Assembly: GCF_040054535.1 (NCBI RefSeq)
Contig: NC_090788.1
Span: 488,501-552,500, forward strand
Direction: 5' to 3'
Origin: Antennarius striatus
Lineage: Eukaryota; Chordata; Actinopteri; Lophiiformes; Antennariidae
Length of the DNA stretch: 64,000 nucleotides
The notes under the pieces were generated by a model. That model was not told the DNA's origin, did not search any database, and was given only the letters and a program-made list of their open reading frames with translations. The stretch's first letter is position 1, and every line of letters starts with the position of its first letter. Both the position numbers and the translations under genes were made by a program. This document shows, in pieces, positions 62,165-64,000 of this stretch.

Positions 62165-63685
62165 CTACTGGTGTTACTGGTGTTACTGGTGTTACTGGTT
62201 GTTACTGGTGTAACTGGTTGTTACTGGTGTTACTGGTGTTACTGGTGTTACTGGTGTTACTGGTGTTACTGATTGTTACTGGTGTAACTGGTTGTTACTG
62301 GTGTTACTGGTGTTACTGATTGTTACTGGTGTAACTGGTTGTTACTGGTGTTACTGGTGTTACTGGTGTTACTGGTGTTACTGATTGTTACTGGTGTAAC
62401 TGGTTGTTACTGGTGTTACTGGTTGTTACTGGTGTAACTGGTTGTTACTGGTGTTACTGGTGTTACTGGTGTTACTGGTGTTACTGGTTGTTACTGGTGT
62501 AACTGGTTGTTACTGGTGTTACTGATTGTTACTGGTGTTACTGGTGTTACTGATTGTTACTGATTGTTACTGGTGTTACTGGTTGTTACTGGTGTTACTG
62601 GTTGTTACTGGTGTAACTGGTTGTTACTGGTGTTACTGGTTGTTGCTGGTGTTACTGGTGTTACTGGTGTTACTGATTGTAACTGGTTGTTACTGGTGTT
62701 ACTGGTTGTTGCTGGTGTTACTGGTGTTACTGGTGTTACTGGTGTTACTGGTGTTACTGGTGTTACTGATTGTTACTGATTGTTACTGGTGTTACTGGTT
62801 GTTACTGGTGTAACTGGTTGTTACTGGTGTTACTGGTTGTTGCTGGTGTTACTGGTTGTTACTGGTGTTACTGGTTGTTACTGGTTGTTACTGGTGTTAC
62901 TGGTTGTTGCTGGCTGTTACTGGTGTTACTGATTGTTACTGTTGTTACTGGTGTTACTGGTTGTTACTGGTGTTACTGGTTGTTACTGGTGTTACTGGTT
63001 GTTACTGGTGTTACTGGTTGTTACTGGTGTTACTGGTTGTTACTGGTTGTTACTGGTGTTACTGGTTGTTACTGGTGTTACTGGTTGTTACTGGTATTAT
63101 ACGTGTTTGTTACAGGTGTTACTGGAGTTACTGGTTGTTACTGGTTGTTACTGGTGTTACTGGTGTTTGTTACAGGTGTTACTGGTGTTACTGGTTGTTA
63201 CTGGTTGTTACTGGTGTTACTGGTGTTACTGGTTGTTACTGGTTGTTACTGGTGTTACTGGTGTTACTGGTTGTTACTGGTGTTACTGGTGTTACTGGTG
63301 TTACACGTGTTTGTTACAGGTGTTACTGGTGTTACTGGTTGTTACTTGTGTTACTGGTGTTTGTTACAGGTGTTACTGGTGTTACTGGTTGTTACTGGTT
63401 GTTACTGGTGTTACTGGTGTTACTGGTGTTACTGGTGTTTGTTACAGGTGTTACTGGTTGTTACTGGTTGTTACTGGTGTTACTGGTGTTACTGGTTGTT
63501 ACTGGTTGTTACTGGTGTTACTGGTTGTTACTGGTTGTTACTGGTGTTACTGGTTGTTACTGGTGTTACTGGTTGTTACTGGTGTTACAGGTGTTACACG
63601 TGTTTGTTACAGGTGTTACTGGTGTGACTGGTGTTACTGGTTGTTACTGGTGTTACTGGTGTGACTGGGGGTTACTGGTGGTTGT
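62165..63685 (+). repeat. fchsd2: 1.5-kb TGGTGTTACTGGTTGTTAC minisatellite, FCHSD2 intron 3
   Basis: Tandem modules of 9 (TGGTGTTAC) and 10 (TGGTTGTTAC) bases in varying order with TGATTGTTAC and TGTTTGTTACAGG variants; the latter cluster after 63100. It begins about 20 bases after the exon 3 donor. Confidence 0.95.
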
Positions 63686-64000
63686 GGGTCGTGACCCCAG
63701 TCCCACCGTCTCCATCCTTCTCATGAAGCTCCAGCAGCTCAGAACCTTCAGGATCTCCTGGGTCGTGGGGGGGTGTTCCATCCCGTTGGCTGAAGGAGGC
63801 TCAGTGTGTCCTCACACCTGCAGCCGTCAGCTGGCTCTTTTCAGGGGGGGTTGTTTTTGGTGGGGTTCTCCTCTTCCTCTCAGCGCTCCATTCAGCTGCG
63901 TCTACTAGCCGCCCCCCCAATCAATGAGCCCGTTTGTGGCGGCGTGAACGTTTGCCACCGGCGTCGCCATGGCGACTGTGACGGGTCCTGAACCCACGGG

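Noticed and set aside
62526-63908. Leu-Val-Tyr-Trp-rich frames of up to 350 codons
   Set aside because: Translations of the FCHSD2 intron 3 minisatellite.

Overview
The window is vertebrate nuclear DNA, most likely from a ray-finned fish and probably a percomorph teleost. All genes have many short exons with GT-AG introns, and introns are mostly 80-900 bp. Full-length myosin VIIa fits in under 17 kb. There are remnants of fish-type LINEs (a Rex1-like and an L2-like 3' end) and an unusually heavy load of mini- and microsatellites. The set CAPN5 / OMP / MYO7A / RSF1 / LRRC32 / FCHSD2 matches human 11q13 content, rearranged. I reconstructed exons by reading splice sites and checking that phase closes; species and a/b co-orthologue status are not resolved.

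Layout. 1-3707: no intact gene; a decayed Myb/SANT-like transposon fragment and a 40-bp minisatellite. 3708-13528 (minus): complete calpain-5, 12 coding exons, 642 aa. 11391-11900 (plus): intronless olfactory marker protein nested antisense in a calpain-5 intron. About 14.7-16.8 kb: CpG-rich promoter region between the divergent calpain-5 and myosin VIIa genes. 17834-34434 (plus): complete myosin VIIa, 47 coding exons giving 2178 aa, plus a candidate 42-bp in-frame cassette exon. 35343-46878 (plus): complete RSF1 (chromatin remodelling), 16 coding exons, 1966 aa, enlarged by a 30-bp coding minisatellite. 49125-49914 (minus): two-exon TLC-domain membrane protein (TLCD5/TMEM136-like), convergent with RSF1. 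53447-56155 (plus): LRRC32/GARP, two coding exons, 639 aa. 59420 to beyond the right edge (plus): first three coding exons of FCHSD2.

The genes are not an operon and act separately. Myosin VIIa is a stereocilia/photoreceptor motor, calpain-5 a cysteine protease with retinal disease relevance in people, OMP an olfactory neuron protein, RSF1 a nucleosome-spacing subunit, LRRC32 a latent TGF-beta docking receptor, and FCHSD2 an F-BAR/SH3 endocytic protein.

Most notable: (a) an AT-AC (U12-type) intron in myosin VIIa; (b) two independent 28-bp minisatellites, in calpain-5 and in myosin VIIa, whose unit is the end of an exon plus its 5' splice site, giving ladders of repeated splice donors; (c) a TA-flanked MITE family with three copies in introns of three genes, one swollen by a 2-kb internal minisatellite with a palindromic unit; (d) a roughly 49-unit, 10-residue repeat in RSF1; (e) the 42-bp cassette in the myosin motor. 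I found no convincing wholly new multi-gene system; the splice-site-bearing tandem arrays are the closest to something unusual.
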